NCBI GenBank assembly: GCA_900553595.1
Contig: USEC01000042.1
Location: 1 to 14,855, forward strand
From: an uncultured Prevotella sp.
Lineage (GTDB): Bacteria; Bacteroidota; Bacteroidia; Bacteroidales; Bacteroidaceae
Direction: 5' to 3'
Length of the DNA stretch: 14,855 nucleotides
The notes beneath the pieces were generated by a model. That model did not search any database and was not told where the DNA came from. It was given only the letters and a program-made list of their open reading frames with translations. How positions within the stretch are numbered: the first letter of the stretch is position 1; the number at the start of each line of letters is the position of its first letter. Made by a program: the position numbers and the translations under genes. Shown in pieces: positions 1 to 7,390 of the stretch.

Positions 1-10
1 GGGGGGGGGG
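1..10. repeat. Poly(dG) homopolymer tract
   Basis: The window opens with ten consecutive G residues, immediately followed by a T-rich stretch. The tract lies about 220 bases upstream of the secreted-protein gene and just before a possible promoter. It may be longer outside the window. G-runs of this size can vary in length by slippage, but a contig edge or sequencing artefact is equally plausible. Confidence 0.6.
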
Positions 11-27
11 ATTTTTGATTTTTAGTT

Positions 28-55
28 TTTGTACGATGCGATTTGACTATTTTTG
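28..55 (+). promoter_or_regulatory. Candidate Bacteroidetes promoter for the secreted-protein gene
   Basis: TATTTTTG at 48-55 matches the Bacteroidetes -7 consensus TAnnTTTG exactly, and TTTG at 28-31 could be the -33 element. The spacing of 16 bases is shorter than the usual 19-21, which lowers confidence. A start a few bases after 55 would leave a ~165-nt 5' leader, which contains a small hairpin (CAACT at 94-98 with AGTTG at 103-107). The rest of 56-229 shows nothing else I can name. Confidence 0.35.
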
Positions 56-229
56 TATGCGAAAAACAAAAAAAACAGCTGTGTTAGTTGGTACAACTCA
101 AAAGTTGGTGGGTATGTACTTTAAGTGTACAAGGCATTCCGCCAAAGAAAATTGAAACTACTTGACTGATATTGATGCGTAAATCGTTGGAAACTCAAAA
201 TAAATCTAAATAGCAAACAAACAAAAACT

Positions 230-2665
230 ATGAACATGTTTTACTTGAATTTGTTTTCGGCCGTGTCGCGCAACATGGCCAAAATGTTGCTCGTTGCCGC
301 CGCAATATCGGCACCCGCAACCTCGGTAAGAGTGACTGCGGCGCCCGTTTCATCCGCTGCGGTTGTCGATGACAGTCCGGTTAAAATGAAAGACGCTTTG
401 CTGGGGGAATCATCAATCACCGGTCTTGCCGACCTCACCGGTCTTACTTTGGACGAGATAAATAAATGCGCTGTGGAGGAAGGTGCTTTCCCTGATGACA
501 AGGCAAAGATTGTCTTCCTCTATAACGTTCGTACCGGACAGTTTATCAATGCGGGAGGATATTGGGGCACACACATCTCATTGAAGGATTATCCTATATC
601 GCTATGGGTGAACACCAACGGCACGGGTCTGGAGTTTGCGCAGAACTTGGAAACAGGACAAGGTGCGTTGCTGGGTTGGGTTGCTAATGATAAATTGGAA
701 GCAGACAGAGGCGTGTTCATCGACCGTATTAAAAACGAAAGCGGATGGACGCACAACCCTTGGACTTTGGAACAGGTAACGGGTGATGCCAAAAACAGTT
801 TCAAAATTTCTACTAAAGTTGGTGGAGTAAATTATTATCTCTGTGCCAATGGAGGCGTAACTGACCAGGATAAGAACTGCGAGGCGATGCCGATAGATGA
901 CATTAATAATAATAACCTGACCGGCTATGACTTATGGCGCGTTTTCACAATGGAACAGATCCTGAACCTGCAGAAATTAAATTCCGACAACATGACGAGT
1001 TCGCTCGATATATCATTCGAACTTCTTTGTCCGGGATTCTCACGTGGCAACAAGGATATAAGTAAATGGAATATAGCGACCTTTGGCGTTGCGACAGGCG
1101 GCGGTGCGCGCTTCGGACTGGACAAGCTGTACAACACCACTCCTATTGTGAAGGAAGACAATGCTTATGATATAAATGTCGTAGGCAATGAAGCAACCAC
1201 CTTTGGCGACATCACCTACAAAGGCCGTGAAGACTACATGCGCAAACTGGGCAAGTATTATTGTGCTGACGCAAAGAACATACGCGGCGCGATATACCAG
1301 GATGTTAAGGTGTCGCGCGGCGGCTCTTATGTCGTAGAGTGCAAGGGTTTTTCAACCACTTCCAAGGCGGAACTCTTTGCCACACGTTTGGACAAGGACG
1401 GCAACGAGATGCCACACTCTCTGCATCAGACCGTGCTCTGGCAGACGGAGGACATGTCGAAGGCTGAAAGGGAGGCTCTTCATGTGGATGAACAGAACAT
1501 GGACTATGCCGGAAAGAACTTCTACGGCTCGCGACAGTATATCAATACGGTGCTTGTGCAAATACCCGAACTGAAGGGCGATGATTACAACTATATACGT
1601 TTCGGCCTGGTTATCGGCGAGAATAGGGACGACAAGACGCCAGGAAGCGGTGAATGGACTGTGTTCGATGACTTCCGTCTGCTCTATGCCAGCCGTACCA
1701 TTGACGAAGACCTTATCCTCGACGAGGACCGTGCAGACCTGGAATATCTCTTCACTTGCTCAAACAACTACAAAAACAAGGTGCTGCACCTGAAGAAGAC
1801 ACTCAAGACCGACAAGTGGAACTCGTTCGTTCTGCCCGTGAACCTCAGTCGTAACCAGTTCCGACAGGCTTTCGGCGCCAATGCCCGACTTGCAAAACTG
1901 TCGAATCTGACAAGTAACGAGATTCAGTTCCAGACGGTAAACCTGAACGACGACAATATAGCCGACAAGGTGCTTGAGGCTTATACGCCTTATATTATCT
2001 TCCCTAACAAGGACATGTCCACAAGCTTTACGCCCCCCTACAGGGCATTGCTCACAGAGACGGGTACGGGAACCAAGTCGCATCAGGTAGTTATCGAGGG
2101 CAACCACTTTGAAATTCCTAATGTCACGCTGGCTACCAAGGAAGACAATACAAACGACTTGGACAACATTGACCGTGATACGTGGACTACAAGGAAGATG
2201 TACCGTGTCAGCGGCAACGGCACTATGGAGGCGCACGGAACATTTGCGCGAACATTCGGCACCGCTGATCAGAATCTGGACGAGAACTCCAACGACTACG
2301 GCAAATATACTTTCACCGACCGGAAAATCATAGAGGGACGCGATGATTTGAAAGGCAGCTACTTCTTCGACAACGGCACTCTCTATCATTCCGACACAAA
2401 GGTGCGCGGTCTGCGCGGCTTCAGTTGCTGGTTCAAGCCGGTCAATGGCGAACCCACCAAGACAAGTCTCTACATTGACGGCGTGGCGAATGGCGTGAGC
2501 ACCGACCTCAGCGATGTCATTTATTTCGGCGATGACGAGCCGAAGGGCAAGGCGGCGCAAGGCATATTCAACATGCAGGGACAGCTCGTCAGACATGGTT
2601 CCGACACCACAGGTCTGCCCGCAGGTCTGTACATAGTGAATGGCAGAAAGCGTGTCGTAGAGTAA
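230..2665 (+). CDS. Large secreted multidomain surface protein, probable carbohydrate- or host-binding
   Basis: This 811-residue protein is exported. Residues 1-38 form a basic and hydrophobic signal region (core MAKMLLVAAAISAPA from residue 16), with likely cleavage after a VTAAP-type site. ATG codons at 236 and 275 are alternative starts; 230 is kept as the most upstream. Residues ~95-245 begin FLYNVRTGQFINAGGYWG and resemble the ricin-like/beta-trefoil module common in Prevotella surface proteins. Residues ~265-485, ending WTVFDDFRLLYAS, look like a beta-sandwich carbohydrate-binding module. Residues ~520-660 (TDKWNSFVLPVNLS) are a further repeat-like domain. The last 34 residues (GIFNMQGQ...GLPAGLYIVNGRK) match the short Prevotella C-terminal tail, related to type IX secretion sorting domains. 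No catalytic motif is visible, so ligand and function are unknown. It probably forms an operon with the 63-residue peptide gene downstream. Export and surface location are inferred from family knowledge; domain names are my reading of sequence style. Confidence 0.8.
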   Translation: MNMFYLNLFSAVSRNMAKMLLVAAAISAPATSVRVTAAPVSSAAVVDDSPVKMKDALLGESSITGLADLTGLTLDEINKCAVEEGAFPDDKAKIVFLYNVRTGQFINAGGYWGTHISLKDYPISLWVNTNGTGLEFAQNLETGQGALLGWVANDKLEADRGVFIDRIKNESGWTHNPWTLEQVTGDAKNSFKISTKVGGVNYYLCANGGVTDQDKNCEAMPIDDINNNNLTGYDLWRVFTMEQILNLQKLNSDNMTSSLDISFELLCPGFSRGNKDISKWNIATFGVATGGGARFGLDKLYNTTPIVKEDNAYDINVVGNEATTFGDITYKGREDYMRKLGKYYCADAKNIRGAIYQDVKVSRGGSYVVECKGFSTTSKAELFATRLDKDGNEMPHSLHQTVLWQTEDMSKAEREALHVDEQNMDYAGKNFYGSRQYINTVLVQIPELKGDDYNYIRFGLVIGENRDDKTPGSGEWTVFDDFRLLYASRTIDEDLILDEDRADLEYLFTCSNNYKNKVLHLKKTLKTDKWNSFVLPVNLSRNQFRQAFGANARLAKLSNLTSNEIQFQTVNLNDDNIADKVLEAYTPYIIFPNKDMSTSFTPPYRALLTETGTGTKSHQVVIEGNHFEIPNVTLATKEDNTNDLDNIDRDTWTTRKMYRVSGNGTMEAHGTFARTFGTADQNLDENSNDYGKYTFTDRKIIEGRDDLKGSYFFDNGTLYHSDTKVRGLRGFSCWFKPVNGEPTKTSLYIDGVANGVSTDLSDVIYFGDDEPKGKAAQGIFNMQGQLVRHGSDTTGLPAGLYIVNGRKRVVE

Positions 2666-2756
2666 ACGGACACAAGCGATGCAAAGAATTAAATGTTAGC
2701 ATTCTGTGAAAACTTTTCGGAAAACAAGTGAAACCTCAGTAAACGATTTGACAACA

Positions 2757-2948
2757 ATGAAGAAATTATATATAAAGCCGCAAATGGAAATCATTAATGT
2801 GGAGTCGAACGACTTCTGCTTCACCTCCTGGGCAGCGATGGACGAAAACGGCAATCATCCTGGTCCTGAGCAAAGCGCCGATCACGACAAGATTCATCTG
2901 GATGCCGAAACGGCATCCTACAACCCTTGGGACCCTGAAAACTGGTAA
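2757..2948 (+). CDS. 63-residue small protein of the 'MKKxYxxPxxE' Bacteroidetes type, unknown function
   Basis: The predicted peptide begins MKKLYIKPQMEIINVES and ends in an acidic, Trp/Pro-rich tail (NPWDPENW). An in-frame ATG at 2706 would add 17 residues, but the 2757 start is preferred because MKK-Y-KP-x-E is the recurring N-terminus of many small uncharacterised Bacteroidetes proteins (family knowledge). There is no membrane segment and no clear signal peptide; the peptide has one cysteine (FCFTSW). It starts 91 bases after the secreted-protein stop, on the same strand, with the strong terminator directly after it, so the two are probably co-transcribed. It could be a small secreted or precursor peptide, or an accessory to its neighbour. 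I cannot assign a function. Confidence 0.65.
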   Translation: MKKLYIKPQMEIINVESNDFCFTSWAAMDENGNHPGPEQSADHDKIHLDAETASYNPWDPENW

Positions 2949-2972
2949 CAGCCGGTATTGACGCATAACGGT

Positions 2973-3041
2973 GACGCCCTGCAAGCACAAAAGCCTGCCA
3001 TAATCTCTGTGTTGTGGCTTTTGTCCTTGCGGGGCGTCTTT
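2973..3041 (+). terminator. Strong intrinsic terminator after the secreted-protein operon
   Basis: Two 23-base arms, 2973-2995 and 3016-3038, are complementary at 21 of 23 positions (outer part GACGCCC with GGGCGTC, inner part ACAAAAGCC with GGCTTTTGT). They flank a 20-base loop and are followed by TTTCTG. The hairpin sits 25 bases after the stop of the 63-residue gene and reads in the same direction, which fits rho-independent termination. The short T-run suits Bacteroidetes less than perfectly, but the stem is exceptionally long. Confidence 0.8.
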
Positions 3042-3146
3042 CTGTAGGGGAGGGTCTGTGTGAACGGTTGTACTCCAAGCAAATTGCATAGAATTTAAAG
3101 TTCGCAGGTTTACTCGAAAAATACATTACCGATTTCATGCGCACGG

Positions 3147-3381
3147 GGTGTGCCGAAGGTACACCTCTATGCGAAACCCACTGCAAGCCGCGAAGCGGCG
3201 CAGCTGTGGGTATAACTGTATGAGAGGACAATGTTCCGCAAAGCGGGACTTATACATCCTGCTGACAGCCAATGGCATAAGTCCCCCTTCGGGGAACCGT
3301 CCCTTGTGTCCTTGCCCACCCACAGCTGCGCCGCAAGGCGGCTTGCAGTGGGTTTCGCATGGAGGTCCCGCTTTGCGGAAC
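3147..3381. repeat. Nested palindromic repeat element (REP/MITE-like), no gene
   Basis: Outer arms 3169-3210 and 3319-3360 are inverted copies matching at 39 of 42 positions; the three mismatches fall at the tip of a small hairpin inside each arm (GCCGC-GAA-GCGGC on the left). Inside them, 3233-3253 and 3277-3297 are a second inverted pair (18 of 21). A third copy, GTCCCGCTTTGCGGAAC at 3365-3381, is the exact reverse complement of 3233-3249, so that segment has two possible partners. A small hairpin GGTGT/ACACC (3147-3151, 3161-3165) precedes it. The short open frames here are by-products of the palindromes. No transposase is present; a non-autonomous or regulatory intergenic repeat is my inference. 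Confidence 0.75.
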
Positions 3382-3494
3382 CCGTAGGTGGAAGTTTTTA
3401 CCGGACAGCAATATTTGCAAACCATCAATATGTATCATGATTGGCGAGGCAAGCGGCACGAGCGGCGGGAAGCAAGTCGCTGAAAACAAAAAAG

Positions 3495-3594
3495 GCCGGG
3501 CGTCCCGCCCGAAACAACGCCAAAGCAACTCGCAATTCATATTCAACAATTCTGAATTGCAGACCTGGCTGCTGTTTCGGGCAGGACGCCCGGC
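3495..3594. repeat. Second intergenic palindrome with inner hairpin
   Basis: Arms 3495-3518 and 3571-3594 are inverted copies (22 of 24), each GC-rich with the core GGGCGTCC/GGACGCCC. Between them GCAATTCA (3532-3539) pairs exactly with TGAATTGC (3553-3560). An A-run lies just left of the left arm (3485-3493), so read on the minus strand this could also work as a terminator for leftward transcription from the folK operon. It lies between two convergent transcription units. Confidence 0.7.
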
Positions 3595-3599
3595 ATTGT

Positions 3600-3803
3600 G
3601 TTTACCTCAAATCGGTCATTAGACCGAAACAAGCGTGTTGTAAGAAGATTTGTCTTTCTTTTCCGTTCTTCTCCGCCTTTGTTTCGTCATCCTGCCGCCG
3701 TCCGCGTTTCGACATAGCCCGCTATGCCTTCAACACGGGCGTTGCAAGCTGCTCGAAACAAAGACGAAGCAGAGCGAAACTCTAATGACCTATTTGGGTT
3801 TAC
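3600..3803. repeat. Third intergenic palindromic element with multiple internal stems
   Basis: The ends are inverted repeats: 3600-3623 and 3781-3803 share GGTCATTAGA with TCTAATGACC and more distant matches through CAAAT/ATTTG. Inside, CTTTGTTTCG (3677-3686) pairs perfectly with CGAAACAAAG (3754-3763), GTTTCGA (3706-3712) can pair with TCGAAAC (3753-3759), and CATAGC (3713-3718) with GCTATG (3721-3726). The element lies just beyond the 3' end of folK. It looks like a distinct, ~200-base interspersed repeat of the host genome; it encodes no credible protein. Confidence 0.6.
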
Positions 3804-3844
3804 AAAATATAACGGGGTGTGACCGTGGTTGCCTGAGCGGTGGC

Positions 3845-4261
3845 TCAGTCGTCCAGAATCTCCCGCAAGGGCTTCATCACGAAGTCGCGCTCATGCATCA
3901 GCGGATGCGGCACGGTGAGTTGGGGTGTGGATATGTGCTCGTCGTCGTAGAGAAGGATGTCGATGTCGATGACGCGGTCGTGGTAACAGCCGTCGTCGCT
4001 GCTCTTGCTCACGCGTCCGAGCCGCCGTTCTATCTCCTGCGTGACGGCAAGAAGCCGGTCGGGCGAGAGCGGGGTGAGCACCCGTATGCACATGTTCAGA
4101 AACATGTTGGGCGACGAAAAGCCCCACGGTTCGGTCTCATACTGCGAGGAGACTCTGTCCACTCTCCCTGCAAGCACGCCTATCATGTCGATGGCTTCGC
4201 GCATCATGCGCTTGCGGTTGCCCAGATTCGAGCCCAATGCGATATAAACCTTATGCTCCAT
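3845..4261 (-). CDS. folK: 2-amino-4-hydroxy-6-hydroxymethyldihydropteridine pyrophosphokinase (HPPK)
   Basis: The 138-residue product transfers pyrophosphate from ATP to 6-hydroxymethyl-7,8-dihydropterin, the step before dihydropteroate synthase in cytosolic folate synthesis. The N-terminus VYIALGSNLGNR is the family's pterin-binding start, and YETEPWGF (41-48) is the conserved segment after it. HDRVIDIDILLY (94-105) carries the two metal-binding aspartates, here Asp99 and Asp101. The C-terminal VPHPLMHERDFVMKPL is also typical. The start at 4261 puts the protein at the usual ~140-160 residues and directly at the LGSN motif; the frame is open further upstream into queA but that extension does not resemble the family. 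It is the last gene of the six-gene operon, 41 bases after queA. A small hairpin (CTGAGC 3833-3838 with GCTCAG 3843-3848) overlaps the stop codon. Confidence 0.95.
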   Translation of the reverse strand: MEHKVYIALGSNLGNRKRMMREAIDMIGVLAGRVDRVSSQYETEPWGFSSPNMFLNMCIRVLTPLSPDRLLAVTQEIERRLGRVSKSSDDGCYHDRVIDIDILLYDDEHISTPQLTVPHPLMHERDFVMKPLREILDD

Positions 4262-4302
4262 GCCGCCTGTCGTGAGGATGTCGTTTCGTTTCTGCCGGCA
4301 CA

Positions 4303-5469
4303 TCAATCGTCGAGGATGAGAAGTGCATCGCCATAGCATCCGAACTTGTAGCCGTTCTTCACGGCGAGGTCGTAGGCTTCCATCACGAGGTCGTAGCCGC
4401 CGAATGCTGCGGTCTCCATAAGGAGTGTGGAGTAAGGATGATAGAAGTTGGCAATCATTCTGTCGGCGAGTCCGAACTCGTAGGGAGGGAAGATGAACTT
4501 GTTTGTCCATCCCTCAAACTCCTTGAGCATACCGTCTGTGCCCACGGCGGTCTCTGTTGCCTTCACCACACTGGTGCCCACGGCACACACATGATGCCCG
4601 GCACGCTTCGTGTCGTTCACTATACGGCAAGCCTCTGCGTTCACCATCATCTGCTCGGAATCCATCTTATGCTTCGTAAGGTCCTCCACTTCTATGTCGT
4701 GGAAGTTGCCCAATCCGCAGTGGAGGGTGATGTATGCGAAGTTCAGTCCCTTTATTTCCATGCGCTTCATCAGCTCGCGCGAGAAGTGCAGACCCGTTGC
4801 CGGAGCCGTCACCGCACCTTCGTGCTTGGCGAAGACACACTGGAAATCGTCGAAGTCGTCCTCCGTTCCGTGCGGGTTCTCGCGCTTGTCGATGATGTAG
4901 CGCGGCAGCGGTGCCTCGCCGAGCGAATAGAGCTCGCGCTTGAACTCGTCGTGGGGACAGTCGTAGAGAAACCGCAGTGTGCGTCCGCGGCTTGTAGTGT
5001 TGTCGATGACCTCAGCCACCATGGTGCCGCTTTCGTCGAAGAAGAGCTTGTTGCCGATGCGTATCTTGCGTGCAGGCTCAACGAGCACGTCCCACAGGCG
5101 CATCTCCTCGTTGAGTTCGCGAAGCAGGAACACTTCTATTTTCGCGTCGGTCTTTTCCTTCGTTCCGTAGAGGCGTGCAGGGAAAACCTTGGTGTCGTTG
5201 AAGATGAAAGTGTCGCCTTCGTCGAAGTAGTCGAGCACATTGCGGAAGTCGAGGAAGTCGCCCTCTATGGGGTTTCCGTCGGCATCCTTGTGGTACATGT
5301 CTATGGTCTGCGACTTGCGGTGCAGCACCATGAGCCTACATTCGTCGCGACGGGTGACACGGAAGGTGTGCTTCTCGCCGGCGCTGTTTACGAATTCGTG
5401 CTCCACACTGTGAGGATAGAGTGCTATCTGCTCCTCAGGCAACTTAAACTTGAATTGTGATAATTTCAT
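4303..5469 (-). CDS. queA: S-adenosylmethionine:tRNA ribosyltransferase-isomerase (queuosine synthesis)
   Basis: QueA moves the ribosyl part of SAM onto 7-aminomethyl-7-deazaguanine at tRNA position 34, giving epoxyqueuosine. The 388-residue protein has the family start MKLSQFKFKLPEEQIALYP, FNDTKVFPARLYG (~89-101), EVFLLREL, and the C-terminal GYKFGCYGDALLIL. It is ~30-35 residues longer than the usual ~350: extra residues lie around 21-37 (VEHEFVNSAGEKHTFRV) and ~58-75 (YHKDADGNPIEGDFLDF). Two motifs differ from the family form as I know it: APTAGLHF is APATGLHF, and NFHLPxSTLL is NFYHPYSTLL (341-350). These may be lineage features. The start overlaps the truB stop by four bases (ATGA), which indicates translational coupling. 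The identity is certain; the effect of the deviations is not known. Confidence 0.95.
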   Translation of the reverse strand: MKLSQFKFKLPEEQIALYPHSVEHEFVNSAGEKHTFRVTRRDECRLMVLHRKSQTIDMYHKDADGNPIEGDFLDFRNVLDYFDEGDTFIFNDTKVFPARLYGTKEKTDAKIEVFLLRELNEEMRLWDVLVEPARKIRIGNKLFFDESGTMVAEVIDNTTSRGRTLRFLYDCPHDEFKRELYSLGEAPLPRYIIDKRENPHGTEDDFDDFQCVFAKHEGAVTAPATGLHFSRELMKRMEIKGLNFAYITLHCGLGNFHDIEVEDLTKHKMDSEQMMVNAEACRIVNDTKRAGHHVCAVGTSVVKATETAVGTDGMLKEFEGWTNKFIFPPYEFGLADRMIANFYHPYSTLLMETAAFGGYDLVMEAYDLAVKNGYKFGCYGDALLILDD

Positions 5470-6191
5470 ATCTGTTTGTTTTCCTCTTCGTTATTTTCTA
5501 TTTTCTGATTGTCAAGCCATTCGGCAAACGAGTCGAAGGCGATGCTGTCCTCCACCCGGAATGCGCCCACCCGTGTGCGGCACAGTGCTGTAAGGTAGGC
5601 TCCGCTGCCCAGCGCACGCCCTATGTCGCGTGCCAAAGCGCGTATGTAGGTGCCTTTTCCGCACGCCACCCTTATGTCGAGTCGCATTTCGCCGGCGTCG
5701 AAACCGAGTATGTCGATGGCGTCGATGTGTATGTTTTTGGGTGCGAGTTCCACATCCCTACCCTTCCGTCGCAGCTCGTAGGCACGGTTGCCGTTCACCT
5801 TGCATGCGCTGTATGTGGGCGGCACCTGCTGTATGTCGCCCACAAACTGTGCCAGCACCTCCTCTATCCGCTCACGCGTTATGCCCGTAGTGGGATAGAC
5901 GGCGTTCACTTCATGCTCCATGTCGTAGCTGGCGGTGGTGGCACCGAGCTGCAATGTGGCGGTGTATTCCTTGGAATGTCCCTGAAATTCCTCTATGCGC
6001 TTGGTCATTTTACCCGTGCAGAGCACGAGCACGCCGGTGGCAAGAGGGTCGAGTGTGCCGGCATGGCCTATCTTGACGCGCTTCACGCCGAGCTTGCGCG
6101 AGATGAGGTAGCGCACATGTGCCAGTGCGCCGAAGCTCGACATGCGGTAGGGCTTGTTTATGGCTATTACTTCTCCTTTTGCGAAATTCAT
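5466..6191 (-). CDS. truB: tRNA pseudouridine(55) synthase
   Basis: TruB converts U55 of the tRNA T-loop to pseudouridine. The 241-residue protein begins KGEVIAINKPYRMSSF, then has IGHAGTLDPLATGVL (41-55) with the catalytic aspartate at residue 48, KEYTATLQLGATTASYD, the QVPPTYSACKVNGNRAYELRR segment, and CGKGTYIRALARDIG. It ends shortly after the catalytic domain (ending ...DNQKIENNEEENKQI), so it lacks most of the C-terminal RNA-binding domain found in longer homologues such as that of E. coli (~314 residues); shorter forms are common in Bacteroidetes. It starts 19 bases after uppP and overlaps queA by ATGA, firmly inside the operon. Confidence 0.95.
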   Translation of the reverse strand: MNFAKGEVIAINKPYRMSSFGALAHVRYLISRKLGVKRVKIGHAGTLDPLATGVLVLCTGKMTKRIEEFQGHSKEYTATLQLGATTASYDMEHEVNAVYPTTGITRERIEEVLAQFVGDIQQVPPTYSACKVNGNRAYELRRKGRDVELAPKNIHIDAIDILGFDAGEMRLDIRVACGKGTYIRALARDIGRALGSGAYLTALCRTRVGAFRVEDSIAFDSFAEWLDNQKIENNEEENKQI

Positions 6192-6210
6192 CGTCAGACG
6201 GGTGAGTTCG

Positions 6211-7008
6211 TTACAAGAAAGAGAACACTATGGTGGCGGCTCCGGCTATGGCGCAATACACGCCGAACCATACGAGCTTGCCTTTCTTCACTATGTTTAT
6301 CATCCATTTGCAGGCGACGCAGCCGCTGACAAAGGCTGCCACGAAGCCCACGATAAGGGGCAGCGCATCGATTCCGCCGAAGGCTTCCTCGCCCTTCAGT
6401 CCTTTCACGACATCAAGGAGTGCCTCGCCGAGGATAGGAGGTATCACCATGAGGAACGAGAACTGCGCCAACTTCTCCTTCTTATTGCCGAGAAGCAGAC
6501 CCGTGGCTATCGTGGAACCCGAACGCGAAAGACCCGGCAGCACAGCAATCGCCTGCGCAAGACCTATGATGAATGCGTGGAGCGGAGAGATGTTCTCACG
6601 CTGGCGCGGACGGGCGTAGTAGGAAAAGACGAGCAACGCAGCTGTGACAAGGAGCATACAACCCACGATGAGCAGTCCCGAACCAAACACTTCCTCCACC
6701 TGGTCCTTGAAGAACACGCCCACAATGCCCACGGGAATCATGGAGATGAGGATGTTGATGAAGTACTTAGTCTCGTCGTTCATTCTGAACTTGAACAGTC
6801 CTTTCAGAATCCAGTCGATTTCCTTCCACAGCACCACGAGCGTGCTGAGCACCGTGGCAACGTGCACCACGACGGTGAAAGCAAGGTTGTCCTCGCCGTT
6901 CAGACCGAAGAGATAGGAACCAATAGTGAGATGTCCGCTGCTGCTCACGGGCAGGTATTCAGTAAGTCCTTGCAGCAATCCGAGGACAAGTGCCTGTAAC
7001 CAATCCAT
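6211..7008 (-). CDS. uppP: Undecaprenyl-diphosphatase (BacA/UppP)
   Basis: This integral membrane enzyme dephosphorylates undecaprenyl diphosphate, recycling the lipid carrier for peptidoglycan and surface polysaccharides; its family confers bacitracin tolerance when overproduced. The 265-residue length is typical. The first conserved motif LQGLTEYLPVSSSGHL (12-27) contains Glu17 and His26. The second, LPGLSRSGSTIATG (157-170), contains the catalytic Arg162 with the flanking serines. About eight hydrophobic segments are visible, ending with residues ~245-265. It lies 60 bases after the DUF3098 gene and 19 before truB. Its pairing with ftsX links this operon to cell wall growth. Confidence 0.96.
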   Translation of the reverse strand: MDWLQALVLGLLQGLTEYLPVSSSGHLTIGSYLFGLNGEDNLAFTVVVHVATVLSTLVVLWKEIDWILKGLFKFRMNDETKYFINILISMIPVGIVGVFFKDQVEEVFGSGLLIVGCMLLVTAALLVFSYYARPRQRENISPLHAFIIGLAQAIAVLPGLSRSGSTIATGLLLGNKKEKLAQFSFLMVIPPILGEALLDVVKGLKGEEAFGGIDALPLIVGFVAAFVSGCVACKWMINIVKKGKLVWFGVYCAIAGAATIVFSFL

Positions 7009-7068
7009 AGTTTTAATTTGTCGTTATTAGAATGTTTGTAAGAAAAGCGGCCGTGAAAGGCCCTGTGC

Positions 7069-7293
7069 TCAGTCCTTGGGCTTGTGTATGATGGCGTAGA
7101 TGATTGAGATGAAGCCGAAGAAGCACACGGCAGGCGCCAGCTTCACACGACGCGCACTGAAGATGTCGGCAGCGAAAGTGGTCTCGTCGGACGCTGCACC
7201 GCTCATAAGGACGAATCCGAGAATGACTATCAGCATTCCCACAGCAAGAAGGATGAAATTCATCTTGCCGAAAGCGAAATTACGTTTATCCAT
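7069..7293 (-). CDS. DUF3098 family small membrane protein
   Basis: The 74-residue product has two hydrophobic segments, residues ~11-31 (MNFILLAVGMLIVILGFVLMS) split by a loop with SDETTF...DIFSARRVKLAP from ~55-69 (VCFFGFISIIYAII). It ends in a short basic tail HKPKD. The composition and the position between ftsX and uppP match the DUF3098 family of Bacteroidetes; I recognise it by layout and sequence style, without a search. The function is unknown. The conserved neighbourhood suggests a role in cell envelope or division, perhaps with FtsX. It starts 97 bases after the ftsX stop, the largest gap within the operon. Confidence 0.88.
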   Translation of the reverse strand: MDKRNFAFGKMNFILLAVGMLIVILGFVLMSGAASDETTFAADIFSARRVKLAPAVCFFGFISIIYAIIHKPKD

Positions 7294-7365
7294 TTTTTAT
7301 GATTTTCCAATATACGGGCACTGCCTTTGGCGCACCCTTCATATATTTATATAATGTGTAAGAAC

Positions 7366-7389
7366 TGCGGCGGACATAGCCCTGCCGCA
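7366..7389 (-). other. Hairpin directly after ftsX
   Basis: TGCGGC (7366-7371) pairs perfectly with GCCGCA (7384-7389) around a 12-base loop that can itself pair GGC/GCC. It begins one base after the ftsX stop codon and is not followed by a T-run, so it is a weak terminator at best. It could stabilise the ftsX 3' end or tune read-through into the five downstream genes. No -7 box is clear in the 97-base gap. Confidence 0.35.
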
Positions 7390-7390
7390 A

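Noticed and set aside
1760..2596. 278-codon open frame (-) inside the secreted-protein gene
   Set aside because: The sense frame has a signal peptide and family tail; the antisense frame has neither motif nor promoter.
2706..2756. 17-residue N-terminal extension of the small peptide
   Set aside because: The family-type start MKKLYIKP begins at 2757.
3135..3785. Several short open frames in the repeat region
   Set aside because: They follow the palindromes on both strands and show no protein-like conservation features.
3147..3803. CRISPR array
   Set aside because: Repeats are inverted and unequally spaced; there are no regular direct repeats with spacers and no cas genes.
4438..5460. Long open frame (+) opposite queA
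   Set aside because: It is antisense to a gene with full family motifs; its His/Val-rich composition is what the complement of the GC-rich codons gives.
5457..6329. Open frame (+) opposite truB
   Set aside because: Antisense to truB and running into uppP; no recognisable domain or start context.
6154..6999. Open frame (+) opposite uppP
   Set aside because: Shadow of a clear membrane enzyme; charged His-rich translation without motifs.
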